A DNA stretch of 63,544 nt from an uncultured Prevotellaceae bacterium (GCA_900318645.1 ONLH01000013.1:1-63544); one strand, 5' to 3'; shown: positions 1 to 8,106, counted from the first letter of the stretch. The notes: generated from the letters alone by a model not told the origin. Made by a program: numbers and translations.

Positions 1-1
1 T

Positions 2-88
2 ATGTACAATCCAGATAATGGCGAAAGGATTCCTTACCCTAGAACAAAAATTGAGGCAGAGGAATTCATTCGAAAATATAAAAAGTAA
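2..88 (+). CDS. C-terminal fragment of an unidentified protein (window edge)
   Basis: An open frame enters at the window edge and stops with TAA at 86-88. It encodes at most 28 visible residues, beginning MYNPDNGERIPYP and ending in a lysine-rich tail. An ATG lies at position 2, but the gene probably begins before the window, so this is more likely the end of a longer protein than a short gene. I do not recognise the family. It sits just upstream of the first phage relic. Confidence 0.35.
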   Translation: MYNPDNGERIPYPRTKIEAEEFIRKYKK

Positions 89-109
89 ATTCCAATTTAT
101 CGGTATGTC

Positions 110-157
110 TTTTCAAGGTCTAATCGGCTGGCTTACCTTTGTGTAAACCAACCGATT
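110..157 (+). promoter_or_regulatory. Promoter-like element inside a palindrome, upstream of phage relic A
   Basis: TTTT at 110-113, a 20-bp spacer and TACCTTTG at 134-141 match the Bacteroidota -33/-7 promoter layout. The -7 box lies inside an imperfect dyad whose arms run from about 122-136 to 143-157 (13 of 15 positions pair). The same arrangement, with different arm bases, precedes relic B at 2799-2845. It could be an operator overlapping a promoter, a 5' hairpin, or the terminator of a lost upstream phage gene, since the right arm is followed by T-rich sequence. Confidence 0.45.
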
Positions 158-162
158 TTCTT

Positions 163-524
163 ATGATACTGACGATAAACGGAAAACAGGCAGCGCTGAA
201 GAAGGGATCCTCGATAGAATACGTATCGGAGAACCGTATCTTCACCGATGCCGACGACTACAGCATGGAGATTGAACTGCCCCTGGCAGACTGTCCGCAG
301 AACCTCGACATCTTCGGGATGATTACCCGCAAAGACGTCGATGCAGGCGACATCAAGTCCAGGAGAGTAAAGACTTGAGGGAGACCATCGCCCGTCTCAA
401 CGAGCGATTGGACGAGCCCTTCGTCACCGTCAACACCGTGACCGGCGACAAGGGCATCAAGCAGGCGCAGGACGAGTACCAGCGCCTCATGAACAATAAA
501 TCACCGAAAAATAAGAGAAAATAG
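163..524 (+). pseudogene. Prophage tail-gene relic A (two phage genes joined by an internal deletion)
   Basis: Translation from ATG 163 begins MILTINGKQAALKKG and continues with a block rich in acidic residues (residues 1-65). This resembles the N-terminus of a Bacteroidales prophage tail or baseplate-type protein and is nearly the same as relic B at 2854. Around 350-360 the reading frame changes. The second frame runs to TAG at 522-524 with a different, charged sequence ending in SPKNKRK, reminiscent of the C-terminus of a phage tape-measure-type protein. The simplest reading is a deletion that fused the start of one phage gene to the end of another. Family assignment is by memory of similar prophage proteins and is moderate at best. 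Confidence 0.5.
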
Positions 525-544
525 ATAAAAATACCCATTTGGGT

Positions 545-576
545 ATTGCCGACATGATTAAGAGGCAGTATATTTG
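545..576 (+). promoter_or_regulatory. Promoter for the cargo gene at 601
   Basis: ATTG at 545-548, a 20-bp spacer and TATATTTG at 569-576 fit the Bacteroidota promoter layout. The predicted start of transcription is about 15-18 nt before the ATG at 601. Confidence 0.6.
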
Positions 577-600
577 CAGTTATAAAAACAGTTAGAAGTC

Positions 601-1119
601 ATGAGAAAGCTACTGATTATTTTGATTGTTCTATTGGCCAGCCTTGTCATTTATGAAATGTACTGTAGGTATCATTTTGTGCAAATTAAGAATGGTTTTG
701 TAGAAATGACTTATGAGGATGATTTCAAAGCCTTTCAAGGATATGATTTCATTATTCGTGGTTGTGATTTGAATGGAGATAGTGCTGTCGTCTGTGTATC
801 TATGAATGACTCTAACTACTATAAACTTATATGTGACAAAACAGGCCAAACAATATACAGCGTGGATTCTATTCGCGGCTTTATAAATCAAGATTCTTTG
901 AAACAATTATTGCCTACTTTTATGTCGATGAACATTTCGCGACTTAGAATAAATAAAGGCGGTAATGTGTATGTTTATATAGTAGATTTTGAGAATGAGA
1001 ATTTAGTCCGTTTTTTTGATGAAAACGAGAAACGTGTTTTTATGAAAAAAGTTGGATTCGATTTTTGGAAGGAACACTATGACAGCCTATCAGGATTGTG
1101 GTTTGAATTCAAACAGTAA
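601..1119 (+). CDS. Membrane-anchored hypothetical protein
   Basis: A 172-residue protein with one N-terminal hydrophobic segment (about residues 4-20, rich in Leu/Ile) after MRK, which fits an uncleaved signal anchor or signal peptide. The remainder is a soluble, aromatic- and Asn-rich domain with no motif I recognise. It is the first gene of an AT-rich three-gene cassette lying between two phage relics, has its own promoter at 545-576, and differs in base composition from the genes to its right. Function unknown; an exported or periplasmic protein is the only supported statement. Confidence 0.7.
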   Translation: MRKLLIILIVLLASLVIYEMYCRYHFVQIKNGFVEMTYEDDFKAFQGYDFIIRGCDLNGDSAVVCVSMNDSNYYKLICDKTGQTIYSVDSIRGFINQDSLKQLLPTFMSMNISRLRINKGGNVYVYIVDFENENLVRFFDENEKRVFMKKVGFDFWKEHYDSLSGLWFEFKQ

Positions 1120-1174
1120 TTCAAGTATGCCATTTATATATTACACAAAATAAGCAACTAACTATTTGACTATT

Positions 1175-2284
1175 ATGAGACTGGATTATAAACATATCAT
1201 ATTCTATCTGATGATGCTACTATGGGCTGGAGTTACAATTGCTCAGCCTGTTGTGGATATCAGCTCACCTATAAATGTAACCGGTGTGGTCACTGATGCG
1301 ACTAATGACGAACCATGTATTGGTGCAACAGTTCTTGTTAAGGGATTTCGACATAAAACATGTACTGGTTTTAATGGCGAGTTCAGCATAGAAGCTGGAA
1401 TAGGCGATACATTAGTAGTGGATTTCATGGGTTGTGAAACAACAGAAAAGGTTGTCAATGGGCATCCAATGAAATTCCGATTATTGCCACCAAGATTCTG
1501 GTGCAGTAGATGCAGGTCTATTTCTGGCTGGAGAGGGCATGCCTTATATGGTACTGTCTATAATCAAAATGCAAAACCTCTTTCTGGTGCGACTGTTACA
1601 TCAATGCCTTCGGGCAATAAAGTTCTGACCGACTCCAATGGCCATTTTGATTTTACGCTGATAGAAAAGGGTGACGATTCACTTAAGATAGAACACCCGT
1701 TATATAAGCCTGTTCAAGGCCCTATTGATGGCCTTGAATTTGTCATTAGGCTTGAACAAAAGATTGTGACTGTAAAAGTCATCGATGGATGCGATGGTGA
1801 GCCGTTAGTTGGAGCGTTTTACCAACGTGACAATTCTCCAATGTTGAATAGGTCAGATCTTAATGGAGAATTTAAACTATGTGCCAAGGAGGGTGCTATA
1901 CTTACGATATCATACCCTGGTTTTTTGTCAAAAGACGTTATTGTTGATAGTTGTGACACAATAACTGTTGCACTTGAAGTTGATAAGCAAACGTTAGACA
2001 TGTTTGGACTAAAAGAGAAAAACCCTATCAAACTGTATCAAGTCTTGGGAACGGTTGTAGATGAAAATGATGAACCATTGATTGGAGCTAATGTTTGCGT
2101 AAAGGGTTGTGATTTGGGTACATTAACTGATTTTGAAGGTCATTTCTCATTAAAAGTACCCGAAGGGGTTGTTATTGAAGCTAAGTATTACGATTATTTC
2201 AGCAAGGATGTCCAAGTTGAAAAGAATCCAATGATCATCAGATTGGAGCATGATGATAATTGCCCAATTTTATGGGGCGATTGA
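1175..2284 (+). CDS. Exported protein with four CarboxypepD_reg-like repeats
   Basis: A 369-residue protein with a signal peptide (MRLDYK then a hydrophobic run ending near AGVTIAQ). Four immunoglobulin-like units follow, at about residues 30-110, 120-195, 197-275 and 285-362. Each carries the (N)GTVxDxxxxPLxGAxVxxKG pattern and a later TDxxGxFxL pattern typical of carboxypeptidase-D regulatory-like (CarbopepD_reg_2) domains. In this phylum such a domain usually sits singly at the N-terminus of a TonB-dependent receptor. Here no barrel or plug follows, so the protein is a stand-alone array. Units 1 and 2 are separated by a CxxC-containing linker. I chose ATG 1175; an in-frame TTG at 1166 is less likely. 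Confidence 0.7.
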   Translation: MRLDYKHIIFYLMMLLWAGVTIAQPVVDISSPINVTGVVTDATNDEPCIGATVLVKGFRHKTCTGFNGEFSIEAGIGDTLVVDFMGCETTEKVVNGHPMKFRLLPPRFWCSRCRSISGWRGHALYGTVYNQNAKPLSGATVTSMPSGNKVLTDSNGHFDFTLIEKGDDSLKIEHPLYKPVQGPIDGLEFVIRLEQKIVTVKVIDGCDGEPLVGAFYQRDNSPMLNRSDLNGEFKLCAKEGAILTISYPGFLSKDVIVDSCDTITVALEVDKQTLDMFGLKEKNPIKLYQVLGTVVDENDEPLIGANVCVKGCDLGTLTDFEGHFSLKVPEGVVIEAKYYDYFSKDVQVEKNPMIIRLEHDDNCPILWGD

Positions 2285-2320
2285 TAAAGAAAGATTAAAC
2301 AATAATTCAGAATACTAGAT

Positions 2321-2752
2321 ATGGTTCGTATTTATAAATATTTGGTAGTATCGGCTTTAATTGCTCTATTATGTTCTTGTGAAGCGGATTACAAGCCTGA
2401 CGATTTATTTGGTGATTGGCACGAGAACACAGGCGACTCCATATCTTTATCACTTCATGAGGACATGACTTTTATAGAAGTGATAAAACCCCGTGTATCA
2501 AGAACGATTAATCGAAACTCTGATAGCACGTTGGTATTATCAGGTAAATGGCGCATAGAAAAACCCTTGTCACCAGAATGTTGTTGGAATCTCAACCTTG
2601 AGTATCAGACTCATAATTCAACAGGACAAGTAATCAATGAGGAGCATCAATTGAGTATTGATGGTTTGCATCTCATGAATCATAATTTTAAGATATTTAT
2701 CCTTGATTGGGATTGGGGCCGAGATAATGGCTATGTATTAGAAAGGCAATAG
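2321..2752 (+). CDS. Putative lipoprotein, lipocalin-like size
   Basis: A 143-residue protein with a type II signal sequence ending in the lipobox LLCSC, so it should be lipid-anchored in the cell envelope. After the Cys come motifs such as LFGDWHEN, and a later SGKWRIE; these 'GxW' patterns recur in small Bacteroidales lipocalin-like lipoproteins, but the match is weak. It follows the CarboxypepD_reg-like gene by about 36 bp in the same orientation and is probably co-transcribed with it. Function unknown. Confidence 0.7.
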   Translation: MVRIYKYLVVSALIALLCSCEADYKPDDLFGDWHENTGDSISLSLHEDMTFIEVIKPRVSRTINRNSDSTLVLSGKWRIEKPLSPECCWNLNLEYQTHNSTGQVINEEHQLSIDGLHLMNHNFKIFILDWDWGRDNGYVLERQ

Positions 2753-2798
2753 GTTGAATGCTTTCAAAGAGTCTGTTAGGATTGCGTTCCAGCCCGTC

Positions 2799-2845
2799 TT
2801 TTCACAGCATACGCGGTTGATTTACCTTTGCGGCAAATCAACCGC
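2799..2845 (+). promoter_or_regulatory. Promoter-like element inside a perfect palindrome, upstream of phage relic B
   Basis: TTTT at 2799-2802, a 20-bp spacer and TACCTTTG at 2823-2830. GCGGTTGATTT at 2813-2823 pairs perfectly with AAATCAACCGC at 2835-2845, and TTTTGTTT follows. The geometry equals that before relic A, while the arm bases differ but remain complementary. That pattern argues for selection on the palindrome, either as an operator over the promoter or as an intrinsic terminator of a lost gene. Confidence 0.5.
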
Positions 2846-3082
2846 TTTTGTTTATGATACTCACCATCAACGGGCAGCAAGCCGCCCTCAAAAAAGGCTC
2901 ATCGATTGAGTACGTCTCGGAGAACCGCATCTTTACCGATGCCGACGACTACAGCATGGAGATAGAACTGCCGCTGGCGGACTGTCCGCAGAACATCGCC
3001 ATCTTCGGGATGATCACCCGCAAGGACGTGGACACGGGCGACATCTTCTTCGATGCGGTGCTGCAGGACACCAACTTCTTCA

Positions 3083-3146
3083 AAAATAGAGCAAGCCGAA
3101 TGCAGAGTCAAGCTTGCTTGAACTCTGTTAAGGCGTAGCCTATTTT
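3083..3146. repeat. Small palindromic insertion element, copy 1
   Basis: A 64-bp hairpin unit. The outer arms are AAAATAG (3083-3089) and CTATTTT (3140-3146), the conserved boxes are GCAAGCCGAA and AAGGCGTAGCC, and the inner stem is GCAGAGTCAAGC with GCTTGAACTCTGT around a TT loop (3114-3115). It interrupts relic B. Compared with copy 2, both arms of the stems differ in a way that keeps them paired. Confidence 0.65.
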
Positions 3147-3253
3147 ATCTAACCGAGGTGCTGTCGTGATCACCGGCATCACGCAGGAATCAGTCAAGGT
3201 GCAGTTCCTGGAGAAACGCTCCTACCAGAACTTCTTCCCACGCTTCGATGAAT

Positions 3254-3313
3254 ATTTGTGCAAGCCGAACGCAATGCCAAGTTTACTTGAGCATTGCTAA
3301 GGCGCAGCCAAAT
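3254..3313. repeat. Small palindromic insertion element, copy 2
   Basis: A 60-bp unit with the same layout as the element at 3083. The outer arms are ATTTG (3254-3258) and CAAAT (3309-3313), the boxes are GCAAGCCGAAC and AAGGCGCAGCC, and the inner stem is GCAATGCCAAGT with ACTTGAGCATTGC around TT. The changes from copy 1 are compensatory. It interrupts the same relic gene a second time. Confidence 0.65.
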
Positions 3314-3447
3314 TTATGCAGACCTACATCGACGAGCTCGACCTGGGCAAGTGGTCCAGCATCTACCCCGACTCGATGATTGCACTGTCAAACATAAATA
3401 TAAAGCTTGTCAGAGTTTTCTGTTATTGGTGCAGAGGGTGGTTGCGT

Positions 3448-5139
3448 TTATTTATTTATTTTTTGTTGTTGGTTTGGCGTGGTAGAAGTGACTATCAGGT
3501 TGATGGGAGTGCCGCCTTCAAGGGTGTAGGGGCAGAAGGTGAGACGGGCAACATCATCATCCAGCATGGGGAAGATGAGGTACTCGTGGCCCTGGTAGAG
3601 GAGGGGGAAGTAGGGCACGGGGAACTGCTTGGGTGTGCCATCGGCCTTGAATACGCTGGCAAACTGGTAGGAGCGCGATACGGTGTCCTGATGCATCTGC
3701 ACTGCGATGTAGTCTTGTCCTGGTACTGCGAGCACTGCCTCCACGTCCTTGCAGTCGGGAGAAGAGAACTGTATCTGTTCGGCATTGTCTAGCAGCCTGC
3801 CGCTGTAGTAGCGGTCAAAAATGGAGTCAGGCACAAACTGGATGTTGTCCTTGTCGTAATGGCGGCATAGTGTTTCCTCACGGATGAGGAAGTTCCACGA
3901 GTCAAAATTAAAGTACTTGATGAAACGGCTATAAGCGTCAAAATTTTGGACACGAAGCACTACCTGACGGCTTGGCGTCTGCCGGATGGTGTTATCCACC
4001 TGGTTGTAGAAGGCCTGGTAGTCGCGCATCGTCTTGATGTTGGCGGGATAGTACTTGGCACACAGGGCCAGTCCCGCAATAACCACAATAAGTTGCAGCC
4101 ACCAAACTTTTCTGGTCAGGGCATATACCGCCATGATTACCAGAATAAGCCCGACCATCGACACGGAGAAATAGAGCCTCTGTTGGTCCTTGCCGACGAC
4201 AAAGGCAAATGCCAGCAAGACTAGGAAAATCAAGGGATAGGGAGTAGATGCAAAAGTCTTTTTAAAGCCGCGGATAAGCAATGAGAGCAAGATGACAATC
4301 ACTGCAGCAGCTGGGGTGACATATTGTATTGACTTGGACAAGATGAGTCGGCAACGATCCATCATCAGGGTCATGAAACCGGCGTCGCGTGTCACTTCAT
4401 CGGAGGCTCGGTCCCATGCACCGGGGCAGGTGAGCAGCAAGAGTACCCCCATCAGATAGCCCGTCATGACGAGAACCACAGTGCGATCCACCTTATCACG
4501 GTTGAGCAGGTAGTAGAGCACCAGTCCTCCAAATACGCCGAAAGTCGTGCCCTCGTTGATGGCACCAACGAACATCGACAGCAATAGCAGTGCCATGCCT
4601 TTCAGCCACCTGGGCTGCTTGTCGCGATGCTTCATCAGGTAGATGACCAGCGTCAACGATGCCGTGAAATTCCACAGGTAATTGAATGCCCCAGTGACCC
4701 ACAATAGCGTCTCGCCTGGTACAGGCATTGCTGTTACGATGTAGGTATAGAGCATCACCAGGGCCATCGCCGAGTTGCGGGCCGTAGCCTGACGGCTGAC
4801 CCAATGGGCCATCAATCCGAAAACCAACGTGGTACACACGTTAAAGACGGATTTGCCCAAGATGCCGTTGAAGGTAAACGAGATGATGTTGGCAGTACGG
4901 CCGTCATACTTGTAATAGGCCACCCAAGAGCGCAATACATCCAATAACGTGTCGATGGGGCGGGTTGAGCCACCGCCGATGGTGCTATGGAACAGGTCAT
5001 CCTCTTTGGTGGTGGTGTAGAGGTTCATCAAGAAGAAGACGGCGCAACCGCCGATGAGCAGCACCCAATACAATACATCCAGGGTGCGGCTTCTGCGGGT
5101 GTTGTCCCCATCCAGTAATGTGCTGTTGCCGATTTTCAT
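3448..5139 (-). CDS. Polytopic membrane protein, DUF6056-like
   Basis: A 563-residue integral membrane protein with roughly ten or more hydrophobic helices. The first is near residues 24-40 (VLYWVLLIGGCAVFFLM) and others spread to about residue 365; a soluble C-terminal domain of about 200 residues follows. An acidic TTTKEDD segment sits in the first periplasmic loop, a layout common in GT-C-like glycosyltransferases that use polyprenyl-phosphate sugars. I believe the family is DUF6056 but recall it only from general resemblance. The start overlaps the stop of the upstream glycosyltransferase by 4 bp, so the two are translationally coupled. Likely role (inference): transfer of the lipid-linked sugar made by its partner. 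Confidence 0.7.
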   Translation of the reverse strand: MKIGNSTLLDGDNTRRSRTLDVLYWVLLIGGCAVFFLMNLYTTTKEDDLFHSTIGGGSTRPIDTLLDVLRSWVAYYKYDGRTANIISFTFNGILGKSVFNVCTTLVFGLMAHWVSRQATARNSAMALVMLYTYIVTAMPVPGETLLWVTGAFNYLWNFTASLTLVIYLMKHRDKQPRWLKGMALLLLSMFVGAINEGTTFGVFGGLVLYYLLNRDKVDRTVVLVMTGYLMGVLLLLTCPGAWDRASDEVTRDAGFMTLMMDRCRLILSKSIQYVTPAAAVIVILLSLLIRGFKKTFASTPYPLIFLVLLAFAFVVGKDQQRLYFSVSMVGLILVIMAVYALTRKVWWLQLIVVIAGLALCAKYYPANIKTMRDYQAFYNQVDNTIRQTPSRQVVLRVQNFDAYSRFIKYFNFDSWNFLIREETLCRHYDKDNIQFVPDSIFDRYYSGRLLDNAEQIQFSSPDCKDVEAVLAVPGQDYIAVQMHQDTVSRSYQFASVFKADGTPKQFPVPYFPLLYQGHEYLIFPMLDDDVARLTFCPYTLEGGTPINLIVTSTTPNQQQKINK

Positions 5140-6074
5140 TTTACTTTCTCGTCGTTGAACTCGCGCACGATGTAGTCGGGACGGTTCTTTGTCTCGTTGT
5201 AGATGCGCCCGATGTATTCACCGATGATGCCCAACGAAAGCAGCTGGATGCCTCCCAGGAACAGGATGAGAATGACCAATGTGGGATAGCCCTGTACGGG
5301 ATCACCCCAGATGAGAGACTTGATGAACACGTAGATCATGTAGAGGAAGGCGAACAGCGATACGACAAAGCCTATAACGGTAGAGATGCGTAGCGGAGCA
5401 TTGGTGAACGAAGTGATGCCGTCGATGGCGAACGAGAACAGTTGCTTGTAGTTCCATGACGATTCGCCTGCCACGCGGTCGCCCTGTTCAAACTCGACAT
5501 CCTTCTTCTTGAAGCCGATCCAGCTGTACATGCCTTTGGTGTAACGCTCGCTCTCACGCAGGCTTTTCAAGGCGTTGATGCAGCAGCGGTCCAGCAGGCG
5601 GAAGTCGCCCACGTTCTGCAGCACGTCAAAGCGTGAGGAACTTTGCAGAATCTTGTAGAACTGCAGCGACAGGCGCTTACGCAGCCAGCTCTCTTTGCCG
5701 CGCGTCTTGCGCTTGGCATACACGTCGTCATAACCCTGCTCCCACCAGCGGATCATCTCGGGGATGAGCGTGGGCGGGTGTTGCAGGTCGGCATCGATGA
5801 TGACCATGCAGTCGCCGGTCACATAGTCAAAGCCTGCCAGCATGGCGTTCTCCTTGCCGAAGTTGCGTGACAGGTCCACGTAGTTGACGCGCTTGTCCTG
5901 CTGACGCAGCTGTTGCAATACCTTTAAGGTATCGTCGCGGCTGCCGTCGTTGACAAACATGAGTTCCCACTCGTATGCTGGATTACCGTCCATGAGCTTG
6001 ACCAGCTCAGGATACAGTAGTGGCAGGGACTTTTCTTCGTTATAACACGGTATGAGTATCGAAATCTTCTTCAT
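5136..6074 (-). CDS. Family 2 glycosyltransferase, GtrB/DPM1-like
   Basis: A 312-residue enzyme starting MKKISILIPCYNEEKSLPLL. It has the GT-A fold signatures of polyprenyl-phosphate glycosyltransferases: the nucleotide-sugar segment FVNDGSRDDT, the metal-binding DADLQHPP, and two C-terminal membrane helices followed by YIGRIYNETKNRPDYIV. Family members transfer a hexose from UDP- or GDP-sugar to undecaprenyl phosphate at the inner membrane. The gene overlaps the DUF6056-like gene by 4 bp, supporting a donor-plus-transferase pair used to decorate a surface glycan. A weak -7 box (minus-strand TAATTTCG, 6104-6111) precedes it. An in-frame ATG at 6080 is an alternative start. Confidence 0.85.
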   Translation of the reverse strand: MKKISILIPCYNEEKSLPLLYPELVKLMDGNPAYEWELMFVNDGSRDDTLKVLQQLRQQDKRVNYVDLSRNFGKENAMLAGFDYVTGDCMVIIDADLQHPPTLIPEMIRWWEQGYDDVYAKRKTRGKESWLRKRLSLQFYKILQSSSRFDVLQNVGDFRLLDRCCINALKSLRESERYTKGMYSWIGFKKKDVEFEQGDRVAGESSWNYKQLFSFAIDGITSFTNAPLRISTVIGFVVSLFAFLYMIYVFIKSLIWGDPVQGYPTLVILILFLGGIQLLSLGIIGEYIGRIYNETKNRPDYIVREFNDEKVK

Positions 6075-6164
6075 CGTCAATCAGTCCATTGATTTAATTG
6101 GCACGAAATTAGTCATTATTCACTAATCTTGCAAGAAATACACTTCTTAATCCTCAATAGGCCC

Positions 6165-7388
6165 TTACTGGAAAGTCAGGGAGGAGAGACGGTCAGCTTT
6201 CAGGAAGGCTGCGGCTTGGGCAATCTGCTCGGGGGTGACGGCCATGATGTGGGCGATAGTGTCATCGATGGTCGCCACATTGCCGTGATAGAGTATTCCC
6301 CGGCCAGCACGCATGGCAATGAACTCGGTGCTGTCGGCGGCGACAACCATTTGTCCGCAATACTGCTTCTTGTAGGCCTCCAGGCGTCGCTCGGTCATGA
6401 GGTCTTGTCCCAAGCGGCTGGTGATGTGTTCAATGACACGCAGGCTGGAGCGTACGTCATCAGGGTCGCACCCCAAATAGATTTCCATCCAACCACAGTC
6501 GCTGAGCATCGACAGCGTGGACTCGACGGTATAGACATAGCCGCGGCGTTCACGCAGCTCCACGTTGAGCAGGGAATTCATGCCAGGACCGCCCAGGATG
6601 TTGTTCAGCAGCATCAACGCATAGCGCAAGGGATGCTTCATGTCGGGCACGCGGGCACCGACAATGGTGTGTGCTTGATGGGTGCCAATCTTGATGACCT
6701 TCTTGAAAGGCTCTACATGTTGCGGCGTGCTGCGGTGGCGTGGTGCCATGGCATGACTCATCGGTCCAAAGCATTTTTCGGCCAAGCGGAATACCCGCTC
6801 GGGTCGCTCGGGACCCACCGAGAAGAATGCCATATTGTCGGGAACATACAGGTTCTTGAGATAACCCATGCAGTCCTCACGGGTGAGTCGTTCCAGGTCC
6901 TCTTTCCGTCCCAGAATGTTGTGACCCAGTTCGCTGCCGGCAAACATCAGGTCCTCAAAATCGTCATACACGGCATCGCTGGGCGTGTCGCGGTAGCTGG
7001 CAGCCTCTTCAAGCACCACATCACGCTCACGGTCCAGTTCCTCCTGTGGGAAGACTGACCACTGCACTAGGTCAGCCAGCAGGTCAATGGCGCGTGGCAG
7101 ATGTTGGTGGGGAAACACCGAGTAGATCATGGTGCCCTCTTTGGTGGTATAGGCGTTCAGTTCGCCGCCCACGCGTTCCATGCGGTTGAGGATGTGCCAT
7201 GCGCGGCGATGCGTTGTCCCCTTGAAGATGGTATGCTCCACAAAGTGGGCTAGTCCGTAGTGGCCTTCTCGCTCGTCGCGGCTACCCGCATTGATGGCGA
7301 GACCGCACCACGCCACCTGGTTGGTGGTGTGGACATGGACCAGGCGTAGCCCGTTAGGGAGAGTATGGTAATGGATATTCATTGTCAT
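6165..7388 (-). CDS. M16 family zinc metallopeptidase
   Basis: A 407-residue insulinase/processing-peptidase-like protein. The inverted zinc motif HxxEH is present as HFVEH at residues 48-52, and a downstream RERDVVLEEAA segment provides the usual third Glu ligand. The second half contains the typical non-catalytic repeat, including GPGMNSLLNVELRERRGYVY. Length is normal for the single-chain bacterial M16B group. No signal peptide is visible, so it is probably cytoplasmic. It lies about 30 bp from the S24 regulator upstream on the same strand and may be co-transcribed with it. An alternative start is ATG 7382. Confidence 0.9.
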   Translation of the reverse strand: MTMNIHYHTLPNGLRLVHVHTTNQVAWCGLAINAGSRDEREGHYGLAHFVEHTIFKGTTHRRAWHILNRMERVGGELNAYTTKEGTMIYSVFPHQHLPRAIDLLADLVQWSVFPQEELDRERDVVLEEAASYRDTPSDAVYDDFEDLMFAGSELGHNILGRKEDLERLTREDCMGYLKNLYVPDNMAFFSVGPERPERVFRLAEKCFGPMSHAMAPRHRSTPQHVEPFKKVIKIGTHQAHTIVGARVPDMKHPLRYALMLLNNILGGPGMNSLLNVELRERRGYVYTVESTLSMLSDCGWMEIYLGCDPDDVRSSLRVIEHITSRLGQDLMTERRLEAYKKQYCGQMVVAADSTEFIAMRAGRGILYHGNVATIDDTIAHIMAVTPEQIAQAAAFLKADRLSSLTFQ

Positions 7389-7419
7389 CAGTATTATTAA
7401 TTAGTCAAAAGCCTCATGC

Positions 7420-8106
7420 CTAAAGCCTTGAATTGAGGTGCAGAACGTGTTGCACGAGCAACATCTCGTGGATATCGCTGCGGCGCACGTCCATGTCATC
7501 ATAGTTCGGGTTCTCACTGCGCAGGACTACCATGTTGGGGTCGGTGTGACGGCGTACATATTTTACCAGCCTGTAGTCATCGAGCTGGACAATGTAGATC
7601 TGTCCCCAATAGATTTGGTTGAGGTTGCTCACCTCGCGCACGGCTACAAAGTCGCCGTCCATGATGACCGGTGCCATCGAGTCGCCACTGACGCGCACGA
7701 TGCGGCAATGAGGGCTCACATTGGGCAGGTTGACCCATCCCACGATGTTCTCGGTGGCAAACAGTTCATTGCGGCCCGATGCCGTGCCTGCCGTGGCATC
7801 CACGTCATAGACTGGGGTGCCGGTTTCGCCATTGGCAACCGCTGGTGCACTGCCGCTGTCAATCCTCACGGGTGTTTTGCCGAAGGGCAGGTCGGTACCG
7901 TCGATGAGCCATTCCTTGGAGACACCCAGGTTCACCACCAGGCGGTTGAGGAATGAGTCACTGAGCGGCATGTGGGCATTGAGATACTTTGACAGGTTGG
8001 AGGTGTCCACTCCGATACGTTGGGCAAATTGCACCTGACGCATGCCCATTTCTTTCATCAAGTACTTGATGCGGGCAATGATTTCAGCATTCTTTTGTGA
8101 GTCCAT
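7420..8106 (-). CDS. XRE/S24 LexA-like regulator
   Basis: A 228-residue protein with an N-terminal helix-turn-helix of the phage-repressor class (residues 10-70, with RQVQFAQRIGVDTSNLSKYL). A C-terminal peptidase S24 domain follows, with the Ser nucleophile in VSGDSMAPVI and the general-base Lys in YRLVKYVRR. Proteins of this type repress target promoters and may self-cleave during DNA damage; whether this one cleaves is not shown by the sequence, although both catalytic residues are kept. No integrase or phage genes surround it. It is transcribed divergently from the CotH-like gene and could control that shared intergenic region. Confidence 0.88.
   Translation of the reverse strand: MDSQKNAEIIARIKYLMKEMGMRQVQFAQRIGVDTSNLSKYLNAHMPLSDSFLNRLVVNLGVSKEWLIDGTDLPFGKTPVRIDSGSAPAVANGETGTPVYDVDATAGTASGRNELFATENIVGWVNLPNVSPHCRIVRVSGDSMAPVIMDGDFVAVREVSNLNQIYWGQIYIVQLDDYRLVKYVRRHTDPNMVVLRSENPNYDDMDVRRSDIHEMLLVQHVLHLNSRL

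Larger units (their letters stand above)
2854..3378 (+). pseudogene. Prophage tail-gene relic B, interrupted by two hairpin elements
   Basis: From ATG 2854 the translation begins MILTINGQQAALKKG and matches relic A closely over 60-70 residues. It then continues in separate blocks: RGAVVITGITQESVKVQFLE around 3155-3215, then a segment ending FDEYL, and YIDELDLGKWSSIYPDSM near 3325-3378. Two short palindromic elements (3083-3146 and 3254-3313) separate the blocks and each brings in-frame stop codons. The blocks in order resemble one phage structural (tail/baseplate-type) protein, so this is one gene split by insertions and truncated at the 3' end. Confidence 0.55.

Noticed and set aside
6129-7058. 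A 309-codon plus-strand frame opposite the M16 peptidase
   Set aside because: No recognisable motif; the minus-strand gene has the HFVEH zinc site.
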